DNA from: Deinandra increscens subsp. villosa
Lineage: Eukaryota > Streptophyta > Magnoliopsida > Asterales > Asteraceae
Direction: 5' to 3'
Length of the DNA: 64,000 bases
Assembly (NCBI GenBank): GCA_039602395.1
Contig: JBCNJP010000025.1
Location: 44,163,980-44,227,979 of the forward strand
In this document: piece by piece, positions 10,209 to 22,900 of the stretch
Numbering within the stretch: position 1 is the first letter of the stretch
How the letters are laid out: the number at the start of each line of letters is the position of its first letter
Notes under the pieces: generated by a model
Seen by the model: the letters and a program-made list of their open reading frames with translations, nothing else
Database searches by the model: none
What the model was told of the DNA's origin: nothing
Program-made: the position numbers and the translations under genes

Positions 10209-11750
10209 GGACAGCCAAGAAGAACTGTCAACAATCTCTGGTACGTTGATAGTGGTTGCTCCCGACATATGACCGAAGACTTATCACTTCTGGAAGAGGT
10301 TCAAGATTTCAATGGAGGAGGTGTTTCTTTTGCTGGTGGAGTAGGTGGCAAGATCAGCAAGAAATGTGTGGTGAAGAATGGCAGTTTAACGTTCTCTGAT
10401 GTGCATTATGTGGAGGAGTTGTCACATAGTCTGCCCATTGTTTCGCAGATTTGTGATAGAGAATATTCTGTTTTGTTCAATCGCAAGGAATGTATTATTC
10501 TCAAGCCTGGAGTCAAGATTCCTGAGGAGTGTGTCTTGATGCGTACACCAAGACGAGGAAATTCTTATCTTCTTAACATGGGTAATCCTCCGCCATCTGA
10601 TGTGGCCTGTCTTATTTCAAAGCAAAATGAAAATCTGGCATTGTTATGGCATCGTCGTCTGGGACATGCCAACATGAAAAATCTGACCAAACTGGTAAAA
10701 GGAGAGCATGTTAGAAATCTTCCTATCAAGGACTTCACGTCAGTTGAGAAGTGTGTTGCATGTGCTAAGGGGAAGCAGCACAAGTTACCACATCGTTCTA
10801 AAATGACAAACTCTATTTCGTCGGTGTTGCAACTACTTCATATGGATCTCTTCGGCCTAATGCAAGTACAAAGTATCAGCAAGTTCTCATATTGTCTGGT
10901 GGTAGTGGATGACTTCTCTCGGTTTACGTGGGTTTTCTTTTTGTCAAACAAGCATGAAACTCCACTACTGGTGAAACAGTTTGTTACTCTCATAGAGAAT
11001 CAGATGAGCAAGAAAGTGAAGGCAATAAGATCAGACAACGGAACAAAGTTTAAGAATGCTGAATTGAATATGTTCTGTGGAGAGAAAGGTATAGAAAGGC
11101 AATACTGTGCACCGTACACACCTCAACAGAATGGTGTTGCTGAAAGAAGAAACATAACACTCAATAAAGCTGTAAGAACTATGCTGTGTGAAGCAAGATT
11201 GCCAATTTTCTTTTGGGCCGAAGCAGTCAACACTGCTTGTTATGTGCAAAATCGGGTACTTTTGAACAAGAGGCATGAGAAGACGCCTTATGAGATTATT
11301 TATGGAGAAAAACCAAATGTGGGGTACTTTAAGACATTCGAGTGTCCTTGCACAGTTCTAATTCAATCTGATGTGGGGAACTTCGAAGCAAAGGCTGATG
11401 AATGCTACTTTGTTGGCTATTATGCAAATAGTGCTTATCGAGCCTACAACAAAACCACCAAAGTGATAATTGAGGCATTCAATGTTGACTGGTTGGAAAA
11501 CAATCCTACTGATGCTGGAAATGGGCCAGACTGGATCTTTGATTATGGGTCTTTGTTTGAAGGGTTCAATTTCTTAAATATGTTTCCTAGTCTGGTAGAG
11601 GAAGAAGACATTATTGCTCCAAATCCTCAAGCAAGGCCAGCTGTGGAAAATGTTAGTGATAATGTATCAGCAGCAGCTCCTAAGGTTGATAATGCAGATG
11701 TTCCAAAATCTTTAGGAACTCATGATGATCAGAAGGAGTCAGAAACCTAA
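10209..11750 (+). pseudogene. E2 Pol: protease and integrase
   Basis: An open frame that begins directly after an in-frame TAG (10206-10208). Protease: active-site D-S-G at 10248-10256 in WYVDSGCSRHM. Integrase: the HHCC zinc domain (LWHRRLGHANM ... CVACAKGKQH), then catalytic Asp in LLHMDLFG near 10840, Asp in RSDNGTKF near 11035, and Glu in VAERRN near 11140. Order PR-IN-RT is the Copia order. A TAA at 11748-11750 separates it from RT in the same frame. Confidence 0.93.
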
Positions 11751-13445
11751 GGTATGAATGATAATATTAATGATACTAACCTGCCTGTCTCTGTTTCAGT
11801 ACCAGATGTTCAAGCCACAAGAATCAACAGAGATCATCCTCTTAGCAATGTGGTCGGACCAGTGTCAGCAGGTGTTACTACTAGAAGTCGCATGGGTGAC
11901 ATCAACTTTTGCATGTACTCATTTTTTATCTCCCAGATAGAGCCTCCAAATGTGATGGTAGCACTTAAAGATCCTAGTTGGATGGAGGCTATGCACGATG
12001 AATTGAATCAATTTTCAAAATTGGGAGTGTGGCATCTAGTGAAAAGACCAGAGAATAAGAAGGTTATACCCACAAGATGGTTGTATAAGAACAAGAAAGA
12101 TGATACAGGTGTAATTGTGAGGAACAAAGCCAGGTTGATTGTTCAAGGTCATAGACAGGTTTACGGGATTGATTATGATGAGGTGTATGCACCAGTGGCT
12201 AGATTAGAAGCAATTAGAATATTCATTGCTGTGGCAACATATCTCAACTTTACTGTGCATCAGATGGATGTAAAGACAGCTTTTCTTTATGCTGAAATGA
12301 ATGAAGAGATCTATGTGGTTCAACCACCAGGATTTGTGGATGAGGAACATCCAGATCACATGTATCTTCTGGATAAAGCTCTATATGGTTTGCATCAAGC
12401 TCCACGCACGTGGTATGAGACTCTATCAAAGCATTTGGTGGAGAATGGTTATACAATTGGAGTAGTTGATCAAACCTTGTTCAGAAAGAAGGTGAAAGAT
12501 GATATCATCATGGTGCAAGTTTATGTGGATGACATCATCTACGGGTCAACAAATGAAGAGTTATGCACCGAATTTGAGGATATCATGAGAAAGAAGTTTG
12601 AGATGAGTGATAAGGGGAGATGAACTTTTTGCTTGCATTACAGGTTAAACAAGATGAATCTGGGATTCTCATTCATCAAGCAAAATATGTGAATGAAATT
12701 CTGGAAAAGTATAAGATGCAGGACTCCAAGCCCATCTCTACTCCCATGACATCCCGGCCTCTACTGATAGCAGATACAGATGGGAAATCAGTGAGTGAAT
12801 TCATGTATCGTTCAATGATCGGATCACTCATGTATTTGACAGCAAGCAGGCCAGATATCATGCACGTAGTGTGTGTGTGTGTGTGCACGCTACCAGGCTA
12901 ATCCTAAACTCTCTCATTTAACTGCTGTTAAACGTATTTTTAGGTATCTAAAGGGCAGGCCTCGGCTTGGGCTTTGGTACCCTAAGAATACTGATTTTCA
13001 ACTATTTGCGTTTACTGACAATGATTATAGAGGTAGTGATCTAGACAGGAAATCTACAACTACTCATTTCATGGTAGAGCAAGAAGCAGCATACCGTTTC
13101 CAAGTCAACTGCAGAAGCTGAATATGTGGCAGCTTCAGCTGGATGCTCACAGGTAGTGTGGATTCAGAATCAGCTCACTGACTACGGTATGGAATTCCTT
13201 AACACTCTAATCTTTTGTGACAATACTGCTGCTCTACAAATTGTCAAGATCCTGTTCAACATTCCAAAACAAAGCACATAGATATCAAGGTACATTTCAT
13301 TCGTGATTGCTATGATAGGAAGTTGATTCAGCTCGAAAAGGTAAACTCCGATCAAAATGTTTATGACCTTTTCACCAAACCCCTTCCTCGCCAAAATTTT
13401 GAAATGTGTGTTGAAGGCCTAAGGATGATTGCCTTCGAGGAATGA
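11751..13445 (+). pseudogene. E2 Pol: reverse transcriptase and RNase H (broken)
   Basis: RT starts near the conserved W-M-E-A-M block (about 11980) and contains the polymerase motif YVDD (12522-12533). The frame breaks after MSDKG near 12620. It breaks again in a (GT)n run at 12870-12887, where the expected VCVCARYQ reading has slipped. RNase H follows (YLKGRPRLGLWYPK near 12945), with a small deletion near 13080-13110 and another frame change, ending at TGA 13443-13445 after GLRMIAFEE. Enzymatically dead as it stands. Confidence 0.9.
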
Positions 13446-14899
13446 TCTGATCAAACTATTTGTACGTAGTTTTGTTTTTGCTTTGGTATGATTTTCGATT
13501 TCCTTTGGTTCTTTCATTTAAAAAAAAGGTGTTTATATCTCAAAAGCCTCATAAAAACAGGGGAAGAAATGTTATAGTTTCAGAAAATCTGAAAATCTAT
13601 TTAAGGTTTTTATGAAGTCTTTTTTGTTTGTCTTGAGTTGGTAGGAAGTGATATAAATGTTCAAGACAATCGGAGGCTGACACGTGTAAAGCTGAAGTGA
13701 AAGATTGCTCAAGGATGATATGTCGGTAAGCTCAACCCAAAACTATGATCATCAATGTAAGTGCAGTAAACTTAATTTCTATATATGTTTAGTTTCCCGT
13801 CCTAGTTTACATGGTTTAAAAAATTGAGTCCCAGCAAAAATGGGTTGAGAGTGGTATCTACCTAGTATTCACTCTCTCACACGCCATGTTTCTGCTGTTA
13901 TGACAACATCACAGAAAAGAAAAAGAAAAAATGAAAAGAAAAAGAAAAGATAATAAAATAATAATTCAGCTTGGTCTTCTTTGCGTGCTTATGCAGCCGA
14001 CCTGATCACTAACTGATGATTAACGAAATAAGTGGTAGTCATAACGATGTTGCATGGTTCCTCAAGTTGGGGGTTTGTGAATCCTCAATAAACTCTGAGG
14101 TTGGGTAGGTTTTTGCTATGAACAATTGGGTGTGTGGACGATTAAACATGATGGTAATATTGTACCATAATCAAGCATTTCATGACTGGATGTGAGTTTA
14201 TGCGGTCAAATATACTGGCAATCGTCTAGAGCGTCGAGTAACGAAAGCTGAAAAGGGTTTATCAGTCAAAGATAAGTCTGTATGATCCATGAAAAACATC
14301 AGCTTTAAGGCAAGTAAATATTTAATTTTATGCTTTTATCTTTTTCTAAGTTTCTGCCTGTTTAAAATTTCAATTTTTATGATCAAGATCAGGTTCTCGG
14401 GGTATGAGTCTGAGGGGAAGTTTTGTGACGCTCAAATTTTTCAAAATTAACCTTTGCTCAAGTAATTTTTCATTGAAAAGAGGTTTGGGTACATTTAAAA
14501 TGTTTTGTGAAACTTGAGGGGGGCATTGTGAAAAGTTTTATTAATAAAACCACCTCAACCCTCATTTACGATTCAAATCCCTCTCACCGTTTACGATCCC
14601 GTCCCCTCTCCTCTCTATGTTTACGATCCGCCACCCGAAACCGTAACCGCCGACCCTTTCCGACGGAAAATCGTTTTTCGGCTACTTCCGACCGTCTTCT
14701 GTGGAAATCGAGTGCACCACTTCCTTCGCTTTCACATTCCGACCACAAAACACACTTCCATCAACTGTTTCCTCTTCGAAGCTTCAGTTTTTTTTTGTGT
14801 GTGCTTTTTCTTCAATCGGTTGATCATCCTCTCTTTATTTGTGTTTCGCGTTGATTACTCAAGTTTAGAAGCGGTTTCTGTGTTTGCGATAGTTAAAAG
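13446..14899 (+). other. E2 spacer between pol and third ORF
   Basis: No supported coding sequence. It contains an A/G-rich run (13913-13964) and two polypurine-tract-like runs (GAGGGGAAG near 14412 and GAGGGGGGCA near 14515). A C/T-rich stretch (14550-14760) with three TTTACGA words resembles a gene 5' UTR in composition. Confidence 0.6.
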
Positions 14900-17452
14900 A
14901 TGGCAGAAGAAATGATTGATGAAGAGATTCACTTTGAAAGAGATCACTACATACCTGCTTATCTAGATGACCCTCCAGAGAAACACATGCAGCTGTTCTA
15001 CTCTCTGGTTGCAAAATCAATCATGCTCTCAGGGTGCACGTGCTGATAGATGAACAACTGTTGAGAGAATTTTGGGGAACTGCCAGGGCAAACTTAGATA
15101 AAACAAGGATCACTGCAACTGTTCAAAACCGCAGAGTTGAGATCCTTGAAGAAGATGTTCGCCAGGGGTTGAATATTACTGATAGAGCAGAGGACAAAAT
15201 GGAATATTCTAAGAATGCAGTGTTAGAGGGTGCGCGTCTTTTGGGGTATGAAGGAAAATTCCCACCAATCTTCAAGAAGCTACTGCCACACTACTGGAGG
15301 TGTTTGGCCCACTACTTACAGAAATCATTCTTGGGCAAGAGAACAAGCTTCGATCAACTGAACAAGGTGCATGGCACAACATTTTTTGCACTTGCATTGG
15401 ATTGGGAATTCAACTTTTCAAAGATGATGCTTCTGGATTGGGTGGTTAATGCTGAATTGAGTGCTAGAGAGCAATTTCTCATGACTCCAAGATTCGTACA
15501 CATGGTGGTGATGAGGAAGTATCCAATGATTCAAGAGAGGGTTGAGAAGCTAGACATAAAATTCACGGATGATGGTGTTTTTGGTCTACAAAACCAAGAT
15601 AGAAGGGGAAAGAGCACTTTTCAAGGAAGACTTGAGTGGACAAAAAGCGGTGCTTTCCCTGAGGTTGCAAGGGAACAAGAACTAGAAGCTGATCCACAAC
15701 CTGAAGAACCTACAACCAATTATTTTGTTGCTGAAGATCATGATGTTCCAGTGGCTGTTCAGGGGGAACCAAAGAATATACCTTCTGATGAGGAGAATGT
15801 GATGGATGATATTTTTCCAGAGGATGAGAATTTGGCAGATGACATTTATGAAAATCTGGAGTCAATCAGCCACAAGAGAACAAGGGATGACTTGAGTTCT
15901 TCTTCAAGTGATGGCACAATCCCACAAGAGTTAAATGTTAATGTTGCTGATGATGATGTGTTTGCAGAACCTAATCCTGTGCGTGAACCCTCACCGAGGA
16001 AAAAATCTGATCCAAGATCTATCCGGTTTAAGTTCCAGAAGACAACCTCAAGCCTGATGGTGTTCGAATCATCAAGAGCAAATGATCAGAATGATGAGGT
16101 GTCTGAGCCTGCAAATGTTGAGAGCACCTTTCAGGTTGATGATCAAGACGATGTCCAAGAGCCAACTCCGACTCAAACTGAAAGTCCTATTCTGAATGAA
16201 CACAACCCAGTTCGTGAGGAAAGGCAGTTCTTTGAAGTTGATAGCTCGTTTGTTGAGCCCAGCCCAGTGAGAGTAAATCTTTCCACTGAATAAAGCCAGA
16301 CTCCAATCATTCCAAGTTTTCGCCCATATCCAACACTTGTTGGAGAAAGTGTTCAAACTGGTGATATCCCTGTAGACCTTCGGATAAGTGCTGATCCTCA
16401 AATTAACTTTCTGTTATCTCAAAATATGAAGAGAGAGGGAGAAATAAAAGAGCTTAAGGAAGATAACAAAGGGTTGAAGGAGAAGGAGAGCAAGAATGAA
16501 GCAAGCATTGGGTATTTGTATGCAGGGTTTCTTGAACTAAGGAAGAAGTTAGAAGATCTGAAGGGGACTGATAGTTCAAATGCTCAGAGTTCTTCACAGG
16601 GTACCTAAACAGCAGAAGTAGTGCCAGAGGATGAAGGTGATGACTCCATAGAGATATCTGATTATGTTCGAGGAGGAAGATTCATCTCGAAGGCACCAGA
16701 AAGTCATGATAACTGGTTCAAGGATTTTTTCCAAGGACCTCCCCCTAAGCTGTACTCAATTGATGTGGGAGAAAGTGAAATCGACAAAAGGGGGAGTCGT
16801 GAACCTATCTTGTGTTGGCATAATGATGGTGAGAAGAAACTATTTGCTGTAATCAGAGACGGGTATAGTCCAGTTGAGTACTACAGTACTCGGGGTCAAT
16901 TTCACTCATGGACAGAGATAGAGATGAGAAATTTTTTGAGTTATCCGTTTATTAACAGATGGAGGAATGCACATGGAGACCTTTTTCGTGACAATCTGAT
17001 GAGCCATCTTGAAGAAAACTTTGCAAACTTTGACCTCAAGCAACACAAGATGGATTCAGACTGGAACTGATCCTGTCACAAATGAGCCTGTTGGAGAATT
17101 GAGGCGACCTCCCACCAAAAGAACTCGAGTGATCAACATGTTGGACGAGATTGAAGATGGTACACTTGTGAGAAATTTTGATAATTGGTTTTATGATCCA
17201 ACAACTCATGAGGTGGTGGTGGTTTGCAAGAAGATGCGAGAGTTTCGCTTCAATGATCCAGTTGATTTGCTGAGGTTTGGAGAACGTGATATCAAACTCC
17301 TGGCCACCCAACCTATTCTTGGTGATGAGCTTGATTATGAAAATGCTATAAGGGTGGGAATATTTCATGGAACAGCAAATCAAATTGTAGAACGTGAATG
17401 GTGGTCAAGGAAGGAGTCTCACACCTTCCGATTTGATTTGCTTCTTCCTTAG
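14900..17452 (+). pseudogene. E2 third ORF, unknown function (broken)
   Basis: ATG at 14900 (MAEEMIDEEIHFERDHY) is followed by a frame change near 15030. A long frame then runs to 17070 with stops at 16291-16293 and 16606-16608, and a last frame runs to 17452. N-terminal globular domain: FWGTARAN ... TVQNRRVEILEEDVRQGL ... LLGYEGKF ... HYWRCLAHYLQ ... FNFSK. The middle is acidic, Pro/Ser-rich and ends in a Lys/Glu coiled coil (about 16430-16560). C-terminal domain: ILCWHNDGEKKLFAVIRDGY. The same order of motifs is in the E5 third ORF. It sits where some SIRE-type elements have an env-like ORF, but I see no signal peptide or clear membrane helix. Function unknown. Confidence 0.75.
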
Positions 17453-17471
17453 ACAGTCTAATGGTTCATGC

Positions 17472-17483
17472 CTAGGGGAAGAT
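17472..17483 (+). other. E2 polypurine tract
   Basis: Purine-rich CTAGGGGAAGAT immediately before the 3' LTR; primes plus-strand DNA synthesis. Confidence 0.85.
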
Positions 17484-17879
17484 TGTTGGGCTATACTTTA
17501 TGAGGCATGAACATTAGACTTGTGGGCTTACATTTGTTGGGTTTGATGTGTTTACGGTTTGGGCTTCATGGGCCGGTTCACCTTATTGGGTTTACGATTG
17601 TAGCTAGGGTTATTGTGTAGGTAGTATAAATACCAAGTATTTTTTTATTGTAAGCAGGCTTTTGATTACGATTTTCTGGTTGCTCCTTGTATTTACGATC
17701 GTGAACTCATTTCAATAGAAGATTGACCGATTTTCATTCAAGATTTGATTGTTTTGCTTTGTCTTCATCTCATATCAAGTCTATTTCATCATCTTCTAGT
17801 TTGAATCAGTCACAAAAAAGGATTCCGCACTTGTTTGTGATAAAGATATCGTGTGTGATTGTTGTTTTAGGGACCAACA
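17484..17879 (+). repeat. E2 3' LTR
   Basis: 396 bases, TGTTGGGC to ACCAACA, followed by the TSD GATCT. It lacks the 60-base duplication of the 5' LTR and otherwise differs at about ten positions. Confidence 0.95.
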
Positions 17880-17884
17880 GATCT

Positions 17885-18269
17885 TACTACTGATTGAATG
17901 ATCAGATACGATGAACACGAATGTAAATAAAGCTTTGCTTTATTGATTTCACTAAGATGATTAAAAGGAGATCTAGAGAGTGATACACACTCAGTTACAC
18001 ACAGTTAGAAATGACAGAATGACAAGAAGTTTTGAGCTCTCTCTAACACGAAGTATTTATAGTGCTCAACTAACCAACCAACCAGTGAACCATTTGGTTC
18101 GCTGCCAACAATCTGGCTAAGCAAATGGTTCCATGCCCAGCTAACCATTCAGCTAACCATTGGTTAGTTGGCTTCCAACCATTGGTTAGTTGACACTAAG
18201 ACTCACTATAACATGCTCACTTAGATATAATACACGAGACACATTACAGCATAGGATTATTCTCTAACA
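17885..18269 (-). repeat. E3 3' LTR, main part
   Basis: The LTR of E3 with its outer 21 bases displaced to 3060-3080 by the E2 insertion. In minus orientation it starts TGTTAGAG at 18269. A TATAAATA box lies near 18053-18061 and AACCA/TGGTT palindromic words at 18065-18190. Confidence 0.92.
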
Positions 18270-19945
18270 AACTCCCCCTTAACGTGTAGTGTATCTATGC
18301 TAACTAAACTCCAGTCTTCAATCTTCAGCATTGCTACATCTGATCTTCAACTTGAATATTCTTGTCAGCAAATAGAGCTTACATGGCTGGATCAGAACTT
18401 GAAAAATCTTTGAACTTCAAGATCCACTTGTGAAAGATACTTCAAGATCCCCCTTTCACCATGCTTGAGTCTTATCACACAAAACCTACAATTTCAGAAG
18501 ACAACAACGCGACTTTTCTTTTTTGATTTATCAAAAATTAATTTAATATTGGCGCAAAACTTCTCTTCGAGAATCCAAGTTATAGTTTTGAAATCATGAT
18601 TTTGTACCTTGTATCGATCGGTCGAAAACAAAATAAGAAATAAATTTTTTTTGGCTTTTTGAAACTTTATATCAAAACACACCGAAAATCTTTTTGATTT
18701 TTCTAAATTTATGTTAAAACACAACTAAAATCTTTTTGGATTTTTCAGATATAAAACATAAATGCAGTACAGAAATGAAATACTGAATCACACACTATTT
18801 TTGTTTTTTGCGAGAAAGATCACAACATGGGATCATATTGAATATAACATGCTGAACTACACTTTAATTTTAATTACTTCAGCACACAAGTCATGTCGAT
18901 TGCTAGTATAATTTGTCCATTTTAAACTCAGGCAGAATCATACTCATATCATCTGGATATGTTAAGTATTGATTTAAATTTGCTTTGACCAGCGTACCCC
19001 ACACTATCAGACATACTCAGATATGCTTTTATATCACACTTTGTGACTTCACTTGTGATTTAACACATAGTGATTTACTTCATGATATAGCCAACTGTGT
19101 TTCATGAAAAAAGAAATAAGAACATTAAATCATCTACCTTAAGGTCGATTTTTCGATACTTAGATAAGGCCTTGGATTTAACAAACTAAGAAAATAAAAC
19201 AAGTCGAAATTGTATAATTCAACAACAATCAGGTCGGTCTTGTGGACACACAGAGAAAGTCCGATGAATTATACGAAACACCAAAGATAATAAAGCAGAA
19301 CCTCAAATGAACAACAATCAGGTCGCTCTTTCGATACGTAAAAAAAGTCCGATCGTTTGAGAAAATAAGGAAAATCAAACAAGTTTAAATTTTTGCAAAA
19401 TGAACACATGTTTACACGGTGACTTCTCATTTTTATTTTTCACACATCTTTTGATATATCTTGAAATATGCATCAAGATGTTGTCCACTTGGTCAAGCAT
19501 TAGTATTTAATGTATATCACATTTGAATACTTTCTGATTTGCCGAGCCTACCTTGCACATCGATCAAATGGTCTTATGGCTTTTTCATTTACTTTATCCA
19601 TGAGTCAGACAATGTCAGCCAATGTACCATCATTTCCCAATCATGTCGGATACAATTTCTCATTTTTCAATTTTTTTTTTGTATTTTTCTGTTTTTCTCC
19701 CCCTTAACATGAAAACTCTATTTTTGGATTTTTCATTAAACAACAAACGAAATGCATTAAAGAAAGAAATTTGACCTTTCGATACCGACTTTTCGGTTTA
19801 AGGTTTCAGAAAAATTTCCAGTTTTATAATATGAAGCATTGAATTTAAATTACACAGGAGACCCCACTATCAGTAACTGCTTGAAGCGTGAACTTCACAA
19901 TCACCGACATGTCTTCTTGAAGTACCTGCACACTAGACAAAACAA
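18270..19945 (-). other. E3 non-coding 3' region
   Basis: From the PPT (18270-18280, AAGGGGGAGTT on minus) to the end of gag there is no supported ORF. It aligns with the E6 3' region (5362-6948), including the three-hairpin array. The absence of pol in both elements argues that this is the normal form of the family, not a one-off loss. Confidence 0.8.
19124..19361 (-). other. Three-hairpin array (E3 copy)
   Basis: Closing stems: 19125-19130 with 19176-19181; 19212-19221 with 19265-19274 (10 bp, perfect); 19302-19310 with 19353-19361 (9 bp, one G-T). Compared with E6, the second stem has C-G changed to T-A, and the third has its outer pair changed from G-C to C-G and an inner C-G to T-G. These changes keep the pairing. 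Confidence 0.8.
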
Positions 19946-22900
19946 TTAGTTTTTAAATGACCCGAAGCACACAACTTCTGGTCGACCCGTGTCTTCAGTA
20001 AAATCATTAGCAGCCTTGCAGACCAACTTAGGTCGCCACTGCATTTTAGATTTTTCATTTTGAACCGAGTCATCATCAGGTGATGAACCACCAACATTTG
20101 AATCATATTTAAAAAATTGTTTCTTTTGAGATTTAAATTGTGAAGGTGTTGCCTCAGTAAAAACTATGCCAAATACATCAATAAATGTGGCAGATTTATC
20201 AGAAAAAGATCTTTTTGTAATTTTAGGACAATTTTGTGCCATGTGACCTTTTCGGCGACATTGATAACACAACCAATATGATTTCTTTGGTTTCTTTTTG
20301 TCCTGAAATGCATGACACACATTATCAGGATCATAATTATCATAAAAATCATCAAAAGTTTGAAATCGATTAGCATGAACCCATTTTGAAGTAGGAATCC
20401 GATGAGTTGAATTTGATCCAGAGGATGAAAAATCTTTGAATTGGTGACCAGCTGTGGAAGAACTTTTAGAGGAATCCTTCTTCTATTGTTTACTCCCTAA
20501 TCCTTTATCCATTGTAGACATTAAAACCCAAGCTAAATGATAAATTTGATCAAGTTTGGTATCCTTCTTTTCTTTTGGAATCTTCTTTGACATGTTCGTC
20601 TTCTTTTTCTTAGCAAATTTCTGATTGGTACTACCCAAACCTGAACGTTTGTAAGTTTTGATAATTCCACTTGAGAACCAGAAGATCCAACTTGAGCAAC
20701 TCGAGTAAATGAAGCTTTAATACCCTTTAAATTGTTAGCTTCTACCAACTCAGCAACAATTTTATCCTCAGATAACTTATTTTCATCTTTTTCAACCACT
20801 TTCCCAATAGAAATTGATCCATCATCTAATACAGTACCACCAGACACAAATTTGACCGATGTGTGATCACTATTTGCTTTATTTTCCATTTTCTTGGTAG
20901 ATGACTTTGATTTCTTCTTGTCAGATCCCTCAGTAGCAAATTCAGAATAATCTTGTATTGCATCAGAAGTTTTAACATCAACAAGAGGATCAGTTTGAAT
21001 AACTGGATGCGGAATTTGATTATGATCTTCTTTGCCAAAAACCTTCTTGAAATTCTCATCTTTGCACAAGTAACTGTGAAAGAATGTGAATTCTTCAGAT
21101 TATGCAATTGCCGATTAAGGTCTAAAATCTCAACATTTAAAATCTGATATCTTCTTCTGTGCTTCACCCAATTTTTTTTCTGAATCAATCAACTACTCTG
21201 AAACTCTGTATGACAAGGATTTTTTCTCTTTTCATATTATTATGTGCATCATACACTTCTTGTATCATCTTTTCCCATTTTTATTTGTAAGTGTCAACAT
21301 TTCTGTACAACAACTTATTCTGTCGAACCAACTCAGCTTTAGCTTCAACTAGAATAGTGTTATCATTTTCATAACTCTTTGCTTTTGCAACAAGTTCATC
21401 AGAAGTTTTATTGAGAGCATCAAGCTTTGCTTTTAACTTCTCAAACAAAGCATCAAAATCTTCACCAATGTCTTTAGCTTTGAGTTTATGTTCTTCAACT
21501 TCCTTTAACAACTTTCCATTCTCAGCAAGTAACTTGACAACTTTTGTCATGAGCTCTTCTTTTTCATTTTGAAGTTTAATTTCGTGATCATTTTGAACAC
21601 AACTTTCTGATAATTGCTTGTAGTGCTCCAAAGTAGATAAATGCCGAATAGTTGTTTCTTCAAACCTTTCCTTGATTTCTTCTAACTCTTGTAGCATCAA
21701 ATTCTTTTCTTTGATTAAGTTCTCATTTGTCTTGACAACCTTAGCAGAATCTTCACACTTCTTCTTATAAATTTCTAATTTATCTTCCTTCTTTTTGCTT
21801 TCAACAACCAAGCATTCATTTACTTTAATCAAATTTCGAATCTTTCTATCTTTTTATGAACAAAATTCACAATAGACTCATAACCGCTTACTTCAGAATC
21901 AGAATCACTTGATTCAACTTGCACATTTGCCATTAACGCTTGATATGATTCATTATTAAAACAAAGTTCAGACATAGTTTGAATTCTAGCATCATCTGCT
22001 TGAGAATGATAGATAAAAGCAGATTCATCTGGAAATTGTTCCGAAAATGTTGTGACCAATCAATACCTTCATGAACTTGAGACACCATAGCTTTGGCTTC
22101 GGTACTATCAGATGTAGTAGTTTTGTGAACATGATTATCTGAATTAGCCTTCTCAGATAATGATTGATTGCATTCACGAGCAAAATGTCCAAACTTGGAA
22201 AATTTGTAACATTTAACCTTTGACTTATCCAATCCAAGTTTCCCTCCTGGAATAAAAGATTTATTTCCATGTTTCTTCATGAATCTTCTTCCTCTTTGAA
22301 CCAACATAGCAAACTGGCAATTCAAATCTAACCCATTCAACTGATCATCATCCAACTGATTTAAGTTGTCTCCAAACAAATCAGTGTCACCAATATTACC
22401 AAATATTGATCCACAAGACGATGATATGAAAGCAGATATCAATGCAGTTAAATCTTCAGCTGTTTAACAGGAATAAAACTGTACGTTGATTTATCAGGAG
22501 TTGTAAAACCGCAACCTGAAGAGTAACCATAATTTTCATACTTCCGAGCAAGAAAAGCTGTTGGAGCAGGATTTAGACTTGGACTAACACTTGACTTAGC
22601 TTTAGCGTTCACAATAGCTGAATTCTCTCTAAAGTATAATTCAGGATTCTGAAAGGATACATTCGTTGACTTTTTTCACAATCATCTCCATTTCATGAGC
22701 TTGTAGTCCAACTTGAATAATTTGGATCATGAGTTAACAGCAAAACATAATTTTCCCATATGTTAGGCAAAGCTTCCATAATTTTTTCTTTTAATTCATC
22801 ATCCTCCTTTGTAACTTGCACAACTTCAAGTTCACTTTATTTCGAGTCTTTTTATATTGCTCATTACCCTCGCATCTTTCTGAAATAGCATCCTATAATT

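Larger units (their letters stand above)
3081..17879 (+). mobile_element. E2, Copia retrotransposon with third ORF
   Basis: Complete plus-strand SIRE-like Copia: 5' LTR 3081-3536, PBS, word-rich leader, gag (split by E6), pol (PR-IN-RT-RH), a 1.4 kb spacer, a third ORF, PPT and 3' LTR 17484-17879. The TSD GATCT is perfect (3076-3080 and 17880-17884). It sits inside the 3' LTR of E3, since joining the flanks rebuilds that LTR. I count about ten substitutions between the LTRs over 396 aligned bases (about 2.5%), so it is fairly young, yet every ORF is broken. Confidence 0.95.

Noticed and set aside
13913..13964. A/G-rich run as a possible extra polypurine tract
   Set aside because: It is mostly AAAAG/GAAAA simple sequence with no LTR after it.
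17036..17383. Minus-strand 115-codon ORF opposite the E2 third ORF
   Set aside because: Shadow of the plus-strand frame, with no motif of its own.
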